Shown here: one piece after another, positions 7,620 through 17,005 of the stretch
Numbering within the stretch: position 1 is the stretch's first letter
Layout of the letters: every line of letters begins with the position of its first letter
Source of the DNA: Marmoricola sp. OAE513
Lineage (GTDB): Bacteria; Actinomycetota; Actinomycetes; Propionibacteriales; Nocardioidaceae
Assembly (NCBI RefSeq): GCF_040546585.1
Contig: NZ_JBEPOC010000001.1
Coordinates: 372,001 to 436,000, forward strand
DNA: 64,000 bases
Direction of reading: 5' to 3'
Made by a program: the position numbers and the translations under genes
Notes under the pieces: model-generated
The model's input: the letters and a program-made list of their open reading frames with translations, nothing else
Databases searched by the model: none
What the model was told of the DNA's origin: nothing

Positions 7620-9100
7620 CCGCCAGCAACGTCCTGGCCATCGACGCCGGGACGACGGGTGTCACGGCCGTGGTCGTGACCGCCGACGGCACGATCGCCG
7701 CCCGCGGCTACCAGGAGTTCGCCCAGCACTTCCCGCACCCCGGGTGGGTCGAGCACTCCCCGGAGGAGATCTGGCAGGCGACCATCGAGTCGACCCGCGC
7801 CGCGCTCAAGGCCTGGGACGGGACCCCCGCCGACCTGGCCGGCATCGGCATCACCAACCAGCGCGAGACCGTCCTGCTGTGGGACCGCGAGACCCTCGGG
7901 TCCCCGCGCCGGGCGATCGTCTGGCAGGACCGCCGCACGACCGACATCTGCGAGCGGCTCAAGACCGAGGGGCACGAGGACAGGGTCGCCGAGCTCACCG
8001 GTCTGCGGCTGGACCCCTACTTCTCCGGCACCAAGCTGGCCTGGCTCGCGGAGCACGAGCCGCACACCTGGGCGCTGGTCGAGTCTGGCCGGTACGCCGT
8101 CGGCACGGTCGACTCGTACTTGATCGCCCGGATGTCCCGCGGGACCTGGCACGTCACCGACGTCTCCAACGCCTCCCGCACGCTGCTCTTCGACCTCGAG
8201 CGCGGCGAGTGGTCCGAGGAGCTCTGCGCCCTGTTCGGCGTACCGCGGGACGCGCTGCCCGAGGTGGTCGACAGCTGGGGGGAGCTGGCCCGCACCGACC
8301 CGCGCAGCTTCCTCGACCTGGACCTGCCCATCGCCGGGATCGCGGGCGACCAGCAGTCGGCGCTGTTCGGCCAGACCTGCTTCGACGTCGGTGACTCCAA
8401 GTGCACCTACGGCACCGGCTCGTTCATCCTCACCAACACCGGGAGCACCGTCGAGCGCTCGGACGCCGGCCTGCTCTCGACCGCCGGGTGGCGGGCGCCT
8501 TCCGGGGAGATCACCTACGCCCTCGAGGGCGCGATCTTCGTGACCGGCGCCGCGGTGCAGTGGTTGCGCGACGGCCTCCAGATCGTCGGTACCGCAGCCG
8601 AGACGGCGGCGATCGCGGCGACCGTCGACTCCACCGACGGGGTCGTGTTCGTGCCCGCGCTCACCGGCCTGGGAGCCCCGCACTGGGACCCGCACGCCCG
8701 CGGCGCGATCCTCGGCCTGACCCGCGGCACCACCCGTGCGCACATCGTCCGGGCGACGCTGGAGGCGATCACCTACGAGGTCCGCGACGTGATCGACACG
8801 ATGCCTGCACTGACCTCGGTCGCCGTGGACGGCGGCGCTGCGGCCAACGACCTGCTCTGCCAGCTGCAGGCCGACCTGCTCGGCGTCCCGGTGGAACGTC
8901 CGAAGATCGTCGAGACGACCGCGCTCGGCGCCGCCTTCATGGCCGGTCTCGGCACCGGCGTCTGGGACAGCACCGAGGACCTGCGCTCCAGCTGGCAGCT
9001 CGACCGCGTCTTCGAGCCGGACCCCGCCGCCGCGGACAAGACCGCCGCGGCGTACGCACTGTGGCTCAAGGCGGTCGAGCGCAGCAAGGGCTGGGCGTGA
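7616..9100 (+). CDS. glpK: Glycerol kinase
   Basis: Phosphorylates glycerol to sn-glycerol 3-phosphate with ATP. The 494-residue FGGY-family protein opens with LAIDAGTTGVTAVVVTADG (phosphate-binding loop) and has HPGWVEHSPEEIW, GITNQRETVLLWDRET, CTYGTGSFILTNTG and the C-terminal AVDGGAAANDLLCQLQAD signature. Length is standard. It is coupled by a four-base overlap to the DUF1028 gene upstream. No glpF or glpD is near, so the context does not add to the assignment. Confidence 0.93.
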   Translation: MTASNVLAIDAGTTGVTAVVVTADGTIAARGYQEFAQHFPHPGWVEHSPEEIWQATIESTRAALKAWDGTPADLAGIGITNQRETVLLWDRETLGSPRRAIVWQDRRTTDICERLKTEGHEDRVAELTGLRLDPYFSGTKLAWLAEHEPHTWALVESGRYAVGTVDSYLIARMSRGTWHVTDVSNASRTLLFDLERGEWSEELCALFGVPRDALPEVVDSWGELARTDPRSFLDLDLPIAGIAGDQQSALFGQTCFDVGDSKCTYGTGSFILTNTGSTVERSDAGLLSTAGWRAPSGEITYALEGAIFVTGAAVQWLRDGLQIVGTAAETAAIAATVDSTDGVVFVPALTGLGAPHWDPHARGAILGLTRGTTRAHIVRATLEAITYEVRDVIDTMPALTSVAVDGGAAANDLLCQLQADLLGVPVERPKIVETTALGAAFMAGLGTGVWDSTEDLRSSWQLDRVFEPDPAAADKTAAAYALWLKAVERSKGWA

Positions 9101-9128
9101 CCGTTCACAACCTGCCGGGGAACTACAG

Positions 9129-10040
9129 CTAGCGCTCGAGCTTCTCCAGCTCGGCCCGCGTCTCGGCCAGGTTCTCCTCGGCGACCTCGAGGATCTCGCG
9201 TGCCTCAGCCACGGCGTCCTCGAGCTCGTCGACCTCCTCGTCGACCGCGTCCACGTCGTCCTCGAGCCCGGCGAGCCTGCGCCGGAGCTCGTCGATCTCG
9301 CCCTGCAGCTGCAACCGCCGCGCCTGGAGCTTCTCGTTACGGGAGACCAGGTGGTCGAGCTCCTCCTGCGCCTCAGCCACCCCGAGGACGGCATCCTCGA
9401 CCTTCTCCTGAGCGGCCTCGAGACGCAGACCGTCGTCGGGGACGACGTGCAGCACCGGCGGCGCCGGTTCACCCGGTGCCTCGACCGCCGCGGCGCGGTA
9501 CCCCAGCGCCTCCGGCACGGCGCACACGGCCGCGACGTCCAGCTCGGAGACACCGGTGGAGGAGAAGGCCGTGACGACCAAGCCGGAGCGCACGACGTCA
9601 CCGGCGACCGGGTCGAGCAGGGCCGCGGTCAGCATCCCCTCGACCTGGTCGGCGACTGCCGGGGTCAGGCGCACGCCGTGCTCGCGGGACAGCTGGCCCG
9701 CGGTCGTGGTGAGGGCTGCGGTCAGCTGGCGTCGCTGCCGGGTCAACGTGCGCAGGCCGTCCCCGTCCAGCGACTCGGCGGCCGCACGCAGCGATGCCGC
9801 GAGCTCGAGGACCTGGTCGATCTGCTCGCTCTCCCGCCGGACCAGCACGTTGACCGCCCATGCCGCGAGCGAAGGCTTCCGCAGCGCCTTGATCCGAGCG
9901 CCGAGCGGCTTGTCGCCCGCAGCGGTCGCGGCTTTCGCCGCGCTGTCGCGCGACGCCGTGAAGTCGCCGACCGCTCCGGCGTACAGGCGGTCGGCGGCGG
10001 CAACCAGCTCGGGCTGCGCGTCCGGCTCAGCCGAGGGCAT
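9129..10040 (-). CDS. Conserved hypothetical with long C-terminal coiled coil
   Basis: A 303-residue protein with no recognised enzymatic motif. The first 220 residues are mixed alpha/beta (for example KPLGARIKALRKPSLAAWAVN). The last 90 residues are a charged heptad-rich coiled coil with many Glu-Leu-Asp-Glu steps, such as EIDELRRRLAGLEDDVD. ATG 10040 lies inside the 3' end of cinA (14-base overlap), so it is probably the downstream partner of cinA in one transcript. A longer frame reaches 10496 but is antiparallel-frame shadow within cinA. Function unknown. Confidence 0.7.
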   Translation of the reverse strand: MPSAEPDAQPELVAAADRLYAGAVGDFTASRDSAAKAATAAGDKPLGARIKALRKPSLAAWAVNVLVRRESEQIDQVLELAASLRAAAESLDGDGLRTLTRQRRQLTAALTTTAGQLSREHGVRLTPAVADQVEGMLTAALLDPVAGDVVRSGLVVTAFSSTGVSELDVAAVCAVPEALGYRAAAVEAPGEPAPPVLHVVPDDGLRLEAAQEKVEDAVLGVAEAQEELDHLVSRNEKLQARRLQLQGEIDELRRRLAGLEDDVDAVDEEVDELEDAVAEAREILEVAEENLAETRAELEKLER

Positions 10041-10500
10041 CGGCCAGCGCCTCCAGGGCGGCCACGCAGCTGGCGGCGCGGATCTGCGTCCGGTCGCCGT
10101 CCAGGGCGTGCCGGAGGACCTGAACACCCTTCGGGCCGGCCAGTGCGACGTACACGGTGCCGACCGGCTTGTCGTCCTGCTTCTCCGGCCCGGCGACGCC
10201 GGTCGTCGCCAGCACCCAGTCGGTCCCGAGCAGCTGCTGGGCTCCCCGAGCCATCTGCGAGGCGCAGTCGGCGGAGACCACCTGCGACGCGGTGACGCCG
10301 AGGACGTCACGCTTGACCCGGGTCGCGTAGGTGACCACTCCCCCGGCGAAGGTGGCCGAGGCGCCCGGCGTACCGCTGAGCAGGTCGGCCAGGCCACCAC
10401 CGGTGAGCGACTCGGCGCAGCCGACGCTCTCGCCACGGGCGAGCAGCGCCCGGTGCACGGTGGCCGCCAGGCTCTGCGCGGGGGTGAGGTCGGCACTCAT
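10027..10500 (-). CDS. cinA: CinA-family nicotinamide-nucleotide amidase
   Basis: A 157-residue protein matching the C-terminal amidase domain of CinA (PncC), which recycles NMN to nicotinate mononucleotide. It shows SVGCAESLTGGGLADLLSGTPGAS, GGVVTYATRVKRDVLGV, ATTGVAGPE and KPVGTVYVAL, all diagnostic. The start chosen is ATG 10500 (MSADLTPAQSLAATVH); the open frame continues upstream to 10557 without family similarity. In many actinobacteria this gene lies next to pgsA; here a plus-strand pair at 10526-13043 separates them. Confidence 0.92.
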   Translation of the reverse strand: MSADLTPAQSLAATVHRALLARGESVGCAESLTGGGLADLLSGTPGASATFAGGVVTYATRVKRDVLGVTASQVVSADCASQMARGAQQLLGTDWVLATTGVAGPEKQDDKPVGTVYVALAGPKGVQVLRHALDGDRTQIRAASCVAALEALADALG

Positions 10501-10525
10501 GGAGGCAAGGCTAGTCTGCACAGTC

Positions 10526-12361
10526 ATGGCGCCCCCGACGCAGAGCATTCCTGCCATCGAGAGCTACGCCATCATCGGCGACCAGCACACCGTCGCCCTG
10601 GTCGGGATCGACGGGTCGATCGACTGGCTCTGCCTGCCGCGCTACGACTCCCCCTCCTGCTTCAGCGCCCTGCTGGGCGACGAGGACAGGTCCCGCTGGC
10701 AGATCGGGCCCGCGCCGGATGCCGGCGAGCACACCACCGAGCGCTCGTACGTCGAGGGCACCAACGTCCTGCAGACGACCTGGACGACGAGCTCCGGCAC
10801 GGTGCGGGTCACCGACCTGATGCCCGTCCGGGACCGGCGGGCCGACGTGATCCGGCGGGTCGAGGGACTCGAGGGCACCGTCGACCTCTGCCACGAGCTG
10901 GTGATCCGCTTCGACTACGGCCGGATCCGACCCTGGGTGCGTCGCGCCGTGACCGACGGCGCAGAGGTGATCGTCGCCGTGGCCGGACCCGACAAGCTCG
11001 TCCTGGCCGGGCCACGCCTGCCGCACGCCGTGGACGGCCGGCACCAGGACACGTTCACCGTCACCGCCGGGGACACCCTCGACTTCACGCTGACCTGGAT
11101 CCCGTCGCACCGCGACCTGCCCGAGCACGTCGACGTGGAAGCCGCGCTCGCCCGCACCGTCGAGCTCCAGCAGGAGTGGAGCGGTGGCGCCCCCGACGAG
11201 GGCCCGTTCACCGATGCCGTCCGGCGCAGCATGCTGACCCTTCTCGCACTGACCCACGAGGACACCGGGGGGATCATCGCCGCACCCACGACCTCGCTTC
11301 CCGAGGACTTCGGCGGGGTCCGCAACTGGGACTACCGCTACACCTGGCTGCGGGACGCGTCCCTCACCGTGGAGGCGATGATCGGTGGTCCCGGGGACGC
11401 GCGTCCGGAGACGGCAGGCCCGTGGCGCGACTGGCTGCTGCGCGCGATCGCCGGCGACCCCGAGGACCTCCAGATCATGTACACCGTCGACGGCGGTCGC
11501 CACATCCCCGAGCTCGAGCTCGACCACCTCGCCGGGTTCGCCGACTCCCGTCCGGTCCGGATCGGCAACGCCGCGGTGGACCAGCGCCAGGGCGACGTCG
11601 TCGGCGAGGTCCTGGCCGCTCTCGGCGCGGCGCGGGACCTGGGTCTCGCCGAGACCCGGGACAGCTGGAGCCTGCAGCGCACCCTGGTCAACGGTCTGGT
11701 CGACACCTGGCACCTGCCGGACCACGGCATCTGGGAGATCCGCGGCCCGCAGCGCAACTTCACCCACAGCCGGGTGATGATGTGGGTCGCCTTCGACCGG
11801 ATGGTGCGGGGCGTCGAGGACCACGGACTGAGCGGACCGGTCGAGCTCTGGCGGGACGTGCGCGACACGATCCGCGCCGACGTCGAGACGAGGTGCTTCG
11901 ACCCGGCCCGCGGGACCTTCACCCAGCACGACGACACCGACGAGGTGGACGCCTCGCTCCTGCTGCTGCCGGTCGTGGGGTTCCTCCCCGGCGACGACCC
12001 GCGGATCCTCGGCACCATCGCGGCAGTCGAGAACGACCTGCTCCGCGACGGCCTCCTGCTCCGCTACCGCACCGAGACCGGGGTCGACGGTCTCCCGGGC
12101 GACGAGCACCCGTTCCTGGCGTGCTCGTTCTGGCTGGTCTCCGCGTACGCGTTGGCCGGGCGGCACGACGACGCCACCGCGTTGATGACCCGGCTGGTCG
12201 GGCTGACCAACGACGTCGGTCTGCTGAGCGAGGAGTACGACGCCGGGAACGCCAGGATGGTCGGCAACTTCCCGCAGGCGTTCACCCACCTGACGCTGGT
12301 ACAGGCAGCGCGGACACTTCGGCAGGAAATCGAGCGCACCGGGGCAATTGCTGCCGAATAG
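10526..12361 (+). CDS. Glycoside hydrolase family 15 protein (glucoamylase/trehalase-like)
   Basis: A 611-residue cytoplasmic enzyme with the N-terminal trehalase-like beta domain (SIDWLCLPRYDSPSCF near residue 30) and a C-terminal alpha/alpha barrel. Barrel signatures are RNWDYRYTWLRDAS near residue 267, GIWEIRG near 402, which holds the likely catalytic acid Glu, and LLSEEYDAGN near 567 with the likely catalytic base. Mycobacterial trehalases belong to this same family, so trehalose is one plausible substrate and alpha-glucans another; sequence alone does not decide. ATG 10526 is 25 bp from the divergent cinA start. There is no signal peptide. Confidence 0.88.
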   Translation: MAPPTQSIPAIESYAIIGDQHTVALVGIDGSIDWLCLPRYDSPSCFSALLGDEDRSRWQIGPAPDAGEHTTERSYVEGTNVLQTTWTTSSGTVRVTDLMPVRDRRADVIRRVEGLEGTVDLCHELVIRFDYGRIRPWVRRAVTDGAEVIVAVAGPDKLVLAGPRLPHAVDGRHQDTFTVTAGDTLDFTLTWIPSHRDLPEHVDVEAALARTVELQQEWSGGAPDEGPFTDAVRRSMLTLLALTHEDTGGIIAAPTTSLPEDFGGVRNWDYRYTWLRDASLTVEAMIGGPGDARPETAGPWRDWLLRAIAGDPEDLQIMYTVDGGRHIPELELDHLAGFADSRPVRIGNAAVDQRQGDVVGEVLAALGAARDLGLAETRDSWSLQRTLVNGLVDTWHLPDHGIWEIRGPQRNFTHSRVMMWVAFDRMVRGVEDHGLSGPVELWRDVRDTIRADVETRCFDPARGTFTQHDDTDEVDASLLLLPVVGFLPGDDPRILGTIAAVENDLLRDGLLLRYRTETGVDGLPGDEHPFLACSFWLVSAYALAGRHDDATALMTRLVGLTNDVGLLSEEYDAGNARMVGNFPQAFTHLTLVQAARTLRQEIERTGAIAAE

Positions 12362-12467
12362 GTCTATACCATCGCGTCCGCGCGGCGAGCCCGGGTCGCG
12401 CTGGGCGCGGCAGTGACGCAGAATCTCCCTACCGGAACCGGCCGGGTCGACGTACGAAGGAGGACCG

Positions 12468-13043
12468 ATGCGCGGACGCGAGACCACCCCCGCGGGGTCC
12501 GGTCCCGACCTCCGGTCCCAGGTCGGCGCCGAGCTCAGTGCCCAGATGCTCGCCCGGCTCGTCACCCCGGCACAGCCGGAGATCCCGGAGAGCGACCTGC
12601 ACGGGACCTGGCGGCAACCGAAACCGCGGCGGATCTTCGGGCAGGCGCTGCTCGCGCTCGCCCTCGTCGGTGCCGGGGTCGGCCTCTTCCTGACGCTCTG
12701 GGTGCAGACCTTCGACGCACTCGCCGTCCTCGTCGCGTTCACGAACATCGCCCTGATGACCTACACCGCGCTGTCGGTCTCGACGCCGACCACGGTCACC
12801 CTCGACGGCCCGGTCGTCTCGGTGCGTCGCGGTCGGGAGACCGACGACTTCGACCTCACCGGCCCGGTCCGCCGGATCATCGAGACCGGACGCACGAACC
12901 GCCCGAACTGGCGCGTGCGCCTGGAGACCGCCGACGGCAAGGTCGTCGAGCTCGGGCCCACGCAGATCGATCCGGTGCTGATGCACGCCGCGATCACCCG
13001 CTACCGGGCACCTCGGGTGCCGCAGCAGCGCACCGGCGACTGA
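12468..13043 (+). CDS. Two-helix membrane protein of unknown function
   Basis: A 191-residue protein preceded by a strong ribosome binding site (AAGGAGGACCG before ATG 12468). A polar N-terminal 55 residues lead into two hydrophobic segments (about 57-75 and 82-102), followed by a beta-rich soluble tail with TTVTLDGPVVSVRRGRET, reminiscent of bacterial PH-like domains. No catalytic motif is seen. It follows the GH15 gene by 106 bp on the same strand and runs convergently into pgsA. Function unknown. Confidence 0.65.
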   Translation: MRGRETTPAGSGPDLRSQVGAELSAQMLARLVTPAQPEIPESDLHGTWRQPKPRRIFGQALLALALVGAGVGLFLTLWVQTFDALAVLVAFTNIALMTYTALSVSTPTTVTLDGPVVSVRRGRETDDFDLTGPVRRIIETGRTNRPNWRVRLETADGKVVELGPTQIDPVLMHAAITRYRAPRVPQQRTGD

Positions 13044-13083
13044 CCGCCCGGGGCTCAGGCCGGGCTCGGGCCGGGCTTGGGGC

Positions 13084-13692
13084 TCAGGCGTCAGCCGGGG
13101 CAGCAGCACCGCGACGGTGCCGCACGACGTCGCGCGCGAACTCGTAGCCCGAGGTCATCGTCAGCACGACGGCCACGACCAGCAGCACCACCGCGGTCCA
13201 CCAGACGACGTCACCGGGGACGTCCCAACCGCCGCTGAGGTAGTGGAACGGCGCCACCAACCCACCGAGCGCCAGCGCCTGCGCCATCGTCTTGACCTTG
13301 CCCGACTGGCTGGCCGGCATCACGACCTGCTTCGCGATGGAGAGCCGGGCGAGCGTGACGCCCCACTCGCGCAGCAGCACCGGGACCGTCACCCACCACA
13401 GGACCGGGTAGATGATCGAGAGGCCGATGAACGCCATCCCGGTGATCGCCTTGTCCGCGATCGGGTCGGCGATCTTGCCGAAGTTGGTGATCAGGTTGTG
13501 CTTGCGGGCCAGGTCACCGTCGATCTTGTCGGTGATCATCGCGACGGCGAACAGCGCGTAGGCGATCCAGCGCCACCCGTTGTCCTCACCGCCGTCGTGG
13601 AGCAGGGCGATCCCGAAGAACGGCGTGATGACGATGCGCAGGGTGGTCAGGGCGTTGGGCACGTTCCAGTTGCTCGGCTTGTGCTCGCTCAT
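13084..13692 (-). CDS. pgsA: CDP-diacylglycerol--glycerol-3-phosphate 3-phosphatidyltransferase
   Basis: Makes phosphatidylglycerol phosphate at the cytoplasmic membrane. The CDP-alcohol phosphotransferase motif is complete: D55-x2-D58-G-x2-AR-x8-G72-x3-D76-x3-D80 in DKIDGDLARKHNLITNFGKI followed by ADPIAD. Several membrane segments surround it. Start ATG 13692 (MSEHKPSNWNVPNALT) has an AGGGAGGGG ribosome binding site; an upstream GTG at 13728 would abut the rimO stop exactly. It follows rimO directly in the ftsK-rimO-pgsA run. PgsA is the preferred reading over other CDP-alcohol transferases because of WNVPNALTTLRI and the neighbours. Confidence 0.9.
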   Translation of the reverse strand: MSEHKPSNWNVPNALTTLRIVITPFFGIALLHDGGEDNGWRWIAYALFAVAMITDKIDGDLARKHNLITNFGKIADPIADKAITGMAFIGLSIIYPVLWWVTVPVLLREWGVTLARLSIAKQVVMPASQSGKVKTMAQALALGGLVAPFHYLSGGWDVPGDVVWWTAVVLLVVAVVLTMTSGYEFARDVVRHRRGAAAPADA

Positions 13693-13728
13693 CGCTCCCC
13701 TCCCTGCTCCTGCCGGCTCGGTGCTCAC

Positions 13729-15204
13729 TCAGAGAGCCTCGGCGACCAGGTCGACGCCCTCGGTGGCCACGACCCTCGCCCTGATCATGTCACCCACGGC
13801 CACGGCACCCGACAGGCCGGTCAACGTCGTCGACCCGTCGACCTCGGGACCCTGGCACGCGGCCCGGCCCTCGGCGGTCCCCGGACCCTCGAGCCCGAGT
13901 GCCTCGACCAGCACCACGACCTCCTCGCCGATGCGCTCCTCGGCGCGCTGGGCGGTCAGGTCCTCGGCCAGCGCGGTGAGGTGCTCGAGCCGCTCGGCGA
14001 TGACCTCCTCGTCGAGCTTGCCGTCGTACGTCTCCGCCTCGGTGCCGTCCTCGTCGGAGTAGCCGAAGACACCGATGGCGTCCAGCCTGGCCTCGGAGAC
14101 GAAGTCGCTCAGCGTCGCGAAGTCCTCGTCGGTCTCGCCGGGGAACCCGACGATGAAGTTGGAGCGCACACCCGCGGCCGGCGCCTGGCGTCGTACGTCA
14201 GCGAGGAGCGTCAGGAAGGACTCCGGGTCACCGAAGCGACGCATCGAGCGCAGCACCGTCGGCGAGGCGTGCTGGAAGGACAGGTCGAAGTAGTCGGCCA
14301 CCCCCGGCGTCGTGGCGATCGCGGAGACCAGGCCCGGACGCGTCTCGGCCGGCTGCAGGTAGGACACCCGCACCCGCTCGACGCCGTCGACGGCAACCAG
14401 CTCGGGCAGCATCGTCTCCAGCAGCCGGATGTCGCCGAGGTCCTTGCCGTAGGACGTGGAGTTCTCCGAGACCAGGAACAGCTCCTTGACGCCCTGCTCC
14501 CCCAGCCAGCGCGCCTCGGCGAGGACGTCGGAGGGACGGCGGGAGACGAACGAGCCGCGGAAGCTCGGGATCGCGCAGAAAGCGCACCGGCGGTCGCAGC
14601 CCGAGGCCAGCTTGAGCGGCGCCATCGGTCCGCCGTCGAGGCGGCGGCGTACGGCGCGGGGCCCGGTCGACGGCGCTCCCGCACCGATGTCCGCGAGGTC
14701 CTCGGGCACCTGCGCGGCGACCTCGAAGGAGTGGCCCGGGACGACGACGTCGACGTCGATCCGCTGGGTGGGCGAGATCGGCAGCAGCTTGCGCCGGTCC
14801 GACGGCGTGTGCGCGTGCTGCTTGTCACCTGCCAGGATCGAGCGCAGCCGCGCGGCGATATCGGGGTAGTCGTCGAACCCCAGGACGGCATCCGCCTCGG
14901 GCAACGACTCGGCGAGCTCGCTGCCGTACCGCTCGGAGAGGCAGCCGACGGCCACCACCGCCTTCGCCGAGCCGGCGTCCTTGAGGTCTGCCGCGGCGAG
15001 CAGCGTGTCGACCGAGTCCTTCTTGGCGGCCTCGACGAAGCCGCAGGTGTTGACCACGACCGTCTCGGCGTCGGCCGGGTCCTCGACCAGCAGGAAGCCG
15101 CCGGCCTCGAGCTGGCCGGCCAGCTCCTCGGAGTCCACCTCGTTGCGGGCGCACCCGAGAGTGACGAGCGCGACGGTGTGGCCGGGAGCGGAGGGTGAAG
15201 TCAT
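13729..15204 (-). CDS. rimO: Ribosomal protein S12 methylthiotransferase
   Basis: A radical SAM enzyme that methylthiolates an aspartate of ribosomal protein S12. The 491-residue protein has the N-terminal MTTase domain with three cysteines ([32 protein letters not shown]), the radical SAM CxxxCxxC motif ([15 protein letters not shown]) and a C-terminal TRAM-like domain ([13 protein letters not shown]). [10 protein letters not shown] and AIPSFRG point to RimO rather than MiaB. The gene sits between the HTH/DUF4115 gene and pgsA on the same strand. It is somewhat longer than the E. coli enzyme, with an insert around the [16 protein letters not shown] stretch. Confidence 0.93.
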   Translation of the reverse strand: MTSPSAPGHTVALVTLGCARNEVDSEELAGQLEAGGFLLVEDPADAETVVVNTCGFVEAAKKDSVDTLLAAADLKDAGSAKAVVAVGCLSERYGSELAESLPEADAVLGFDDYPDIAARLRSILAGDKQHAHTPSDRRKLLPISPTQRIDVDVVVPGHSFEVAAQVPEDLADIGAGAPSTGPRAVRRRLDGGPMAPLKLASGCDRRCAFCAIPSFRGSFVSRRPSDVLAEARWLGEQGVKELFLVSENSTSYGKDLGDIRLLETMLPELVAVDGVERVRVSYLQPAETRPGLVSAIATTPGVADYFDLSFQHASPTVLRSMRRFGDPESFLTLLADVRRQAPAAGVRSNFIVGFPGETDEDFATLSDFVSEARLDAIGVFGYSDEDGTEAETYDGKLDEEVIAERLEHLTALAEDLTAQRAEERIGEEVVVLVEALGLEGPGTAEGRAACQGPEVDGSTTLTGLSGAVAVGDMIRARVVATEGVDLVAEAL

Positions 15205-15259
15205 GTCGGGGCCGATTATGCCGGTCGGACCGCCCCCAGAGCGAACCGGACGACGCGCC

Positions 15260-17005
15260 TCAGCGGTGGCCGAAGGTCTTCGAACCCTTGGCCCCTGCGG
15301 TGCCCACGACGCCCTGGGTCTTGCCCTTGATGATCACCTCGATGGCGCCGGCGTTGTCGGCCACCACCTTGAACGGCGCCAGGCCGACGATCTTGCGGGT
15401 CTTTCCCTGGGCCAGGTCGCCGGACCAGAGCACGTGCCCGTCCCGGTCCTTGACCGCGACGTGGCTCGGCGCAAACGCCGCGCGGACCGTGATCCCGGAG
15501 GTCTTCATCTTCGGCGACGTGATCGGCGTCTGGTTGCCGGCGAGACCGGCGGAATGGCTGGTCTCCGGCGCCGCGTTCAGCTCCTCCGGATCGCCCGCGA
15601 AGATCCGCGCCAGGCCCCAGACCATCGTCAGGCAGAGCACGGACCCGATCAGCAGGCTCCACCGCGGGCTTCCCAGGGTGGCCCGCATGCCGCCGGACAG
15701 CCCTGTGGAGAGCTCGGCCTCGAAGACGCGGCGCGCGTTGATCGGCGCCTGGGCGTAGCGCTCGTCGTAGATGGCGAGCAGCGGATCCAGGGTCAGGCCC
15801 AGGGCGCGCGAGATCGCGGTGAGGTGGCCGCGGGCGTAGAAGTCGCCGCCACACGGGTCGAAGTCGTCGCGCTCGATGGCCTCGAGCACGTGGGGGCGGA
15901 TCCGCGTGCGTTGACTGAGCTCCTCGATGCTCATGTCCAGGCACTCGCGCGCGTGCGCGACCTTCGCGCCGATCAACGGCTCGAGCACCGGCGGACGGCG
16001 GTCGGCGAGGTCGTCGATCACGATCTCCGGCGGGAGCTCGTCCCAGGACGGCGGGTTCTCCACAGCGGCCAGGACCACCGGCTCGGTGTGCTCGACGTCG
16101 TCGGGGAGCACCGCGTCCTCATCCTGGTACGTGCGCGCCTCGGGGTCCTCGACCGGTTCCGGGTCGAGCCGGACGTCGACGCGGTTCGGCTCGGCGACCG
16201 CGCGCAGCGGCAGGACCGGCTCGGGCAGCGCAGGCTCGGGCAGGACGGGCTCGGGCAGGACGGGCTCGACCTCAACCACCGGGTCGAGCAGGACCGCTCC
16301 CGCCACGACCTCGTGCACCTCGTCGTCGAAGGCGGTCTCGTCGAACGCCTGCGGCGACGGGACCCAGTCGTCCTCGTCCGGGATCGGGAGACCCTCGTCG
16401 TTGTAGCTGGTCGGCGCCTGGGAGGCGGCAGGGTGCGACGGCGCACGGCCGTGCAGGTGCACGATCTCCACGCGTCCGTCCGCGAGGTCGACGAGCTCGG
16501 CAGCCAGGTCGACGCTGTCGCTCAGCGTGGTCATCCCGAGCGGCACGCTCAACGAGGCGCCGTAGAAGTACTTGTTCCAGCGCAGGTGCAGCTCGGCGAG
16601 CGTGCCGAGGCGGCGCAGCACCCGGGAACGGTCGCGCGGCACGATCACCAGGCGGCCGTCGGTCCACCGCGAGCGCGGGGGCTCGACGACGACCTGGCGC
16701 ACGGACTCCCACGGGAGGCCCCGCCAGGTCAGGCCGACGCGGAGCCGGATGCCCTGGCCGTCGGCGACGAGCACCGGCGTGCGCGCGGAGGCGAGCGCCG
16801 GCAGGTTCATCGCGGCGACCGCCAGCAGCAGCAGGCCGACCAGCACCTCGAACGTCGACCCGGCACGGATCAGGTAGGCGACGCCGAACAGGACGGCGGC
16901 GCCACCGACGGCACCGCTGAGCACGACGTTGCGACGGATCGCCACCACGTCCTGCTCGTCCTCGTCCTGCTCCACGACGGGTCCGTCGTACTGCTCCTGG
17001 CTCAC
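15260..17005 (-). CDS. PH-like membrane domain fused to RodZ-type HTH and DUF4115
   Basis: A 581-residue composite protein. Residues 1-70 contain two hydrophobic segments ([16 protein letters not shown] and [13 protein letters not shown]), followed to about 180 by a PH-like domain ([20 protein letters not shown]). A long acidic linker contains the repeat [20 protein letters not shown]. Residues about 340-410 are a RodZ-type helix-turn-helix ([20 protein letters not shown] and [15 protein letters not shown]). One membrane segment ([20 protein letters not shown]) precedes a DUF4115 domain at the C-terminus. RodZ links MreB to the cell wall; no MreB is seen here, so a cell-division role beside ftsK is only inferred. 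Its ATG overlaps the ftsK stop by four bases. Confidence 0.8.
   Translation of the reverse strand: MSQEQYDGPVVEQDEDEQDVVAIRRNVVLSGAVGGAAVLFGVAYLIRAGSTFEVLVGLLLLAVAAMNLPALASARTPVLVADGQGIRLRVGLTWRGLPWESVRQVVVEPPRSRWTDGRLVIVPRDRSRVLRRLGTLAELHLRWNKYFYGASLSVPLGMTTLSDSVDLAAELVDLADGRVEIVHLHGRAPSHPAASQAPTSYNDEGLPIPDEDDWVPSPQAFDETAFDDEVHEVVAGAVLLDPVVEVEPVLPEPVLPEPALPEPVLPLRAVAEPNRVDVRLDPEPVEDPEARTYQDEDAVLPDDVEHTEPVVLAAVENPPSWDELPPEIVIDDLADRRPPVLEPLIGAKVAHARECLDMSIEELSQRTRIRPHVLEAIERDDFDPCGGDFYARGHLTAISRALGLTLDPLLAIYDERYAQAPINARRVFEAELSTGLSGGMRATLGSPRWSLLIGSVLCLTMVWGLARIFAGDPEELNAAPETSHSAGLAGNQTPITSPKMKTSGITVRAAFAPSHVAVKDRDGHVLWSGDLAQGKTRKIVGLAPFKVVADNAGAIEVIIKGKTQGVVGTAGAKGSKTFGHR

Noticed and set aside
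10526-12361. Calling the GH15 enzyme a trehalase
   Set aside because: Family members include both trehalases and glucoamylases, and no residue visible here decides between them.
16180-16280. DNA repeat in the HTH/DUF4115 gene
   Set aside because: The repeated bases simply encode the [13 protein letters not shown] linker; it is in frame and needs no separate explanation.
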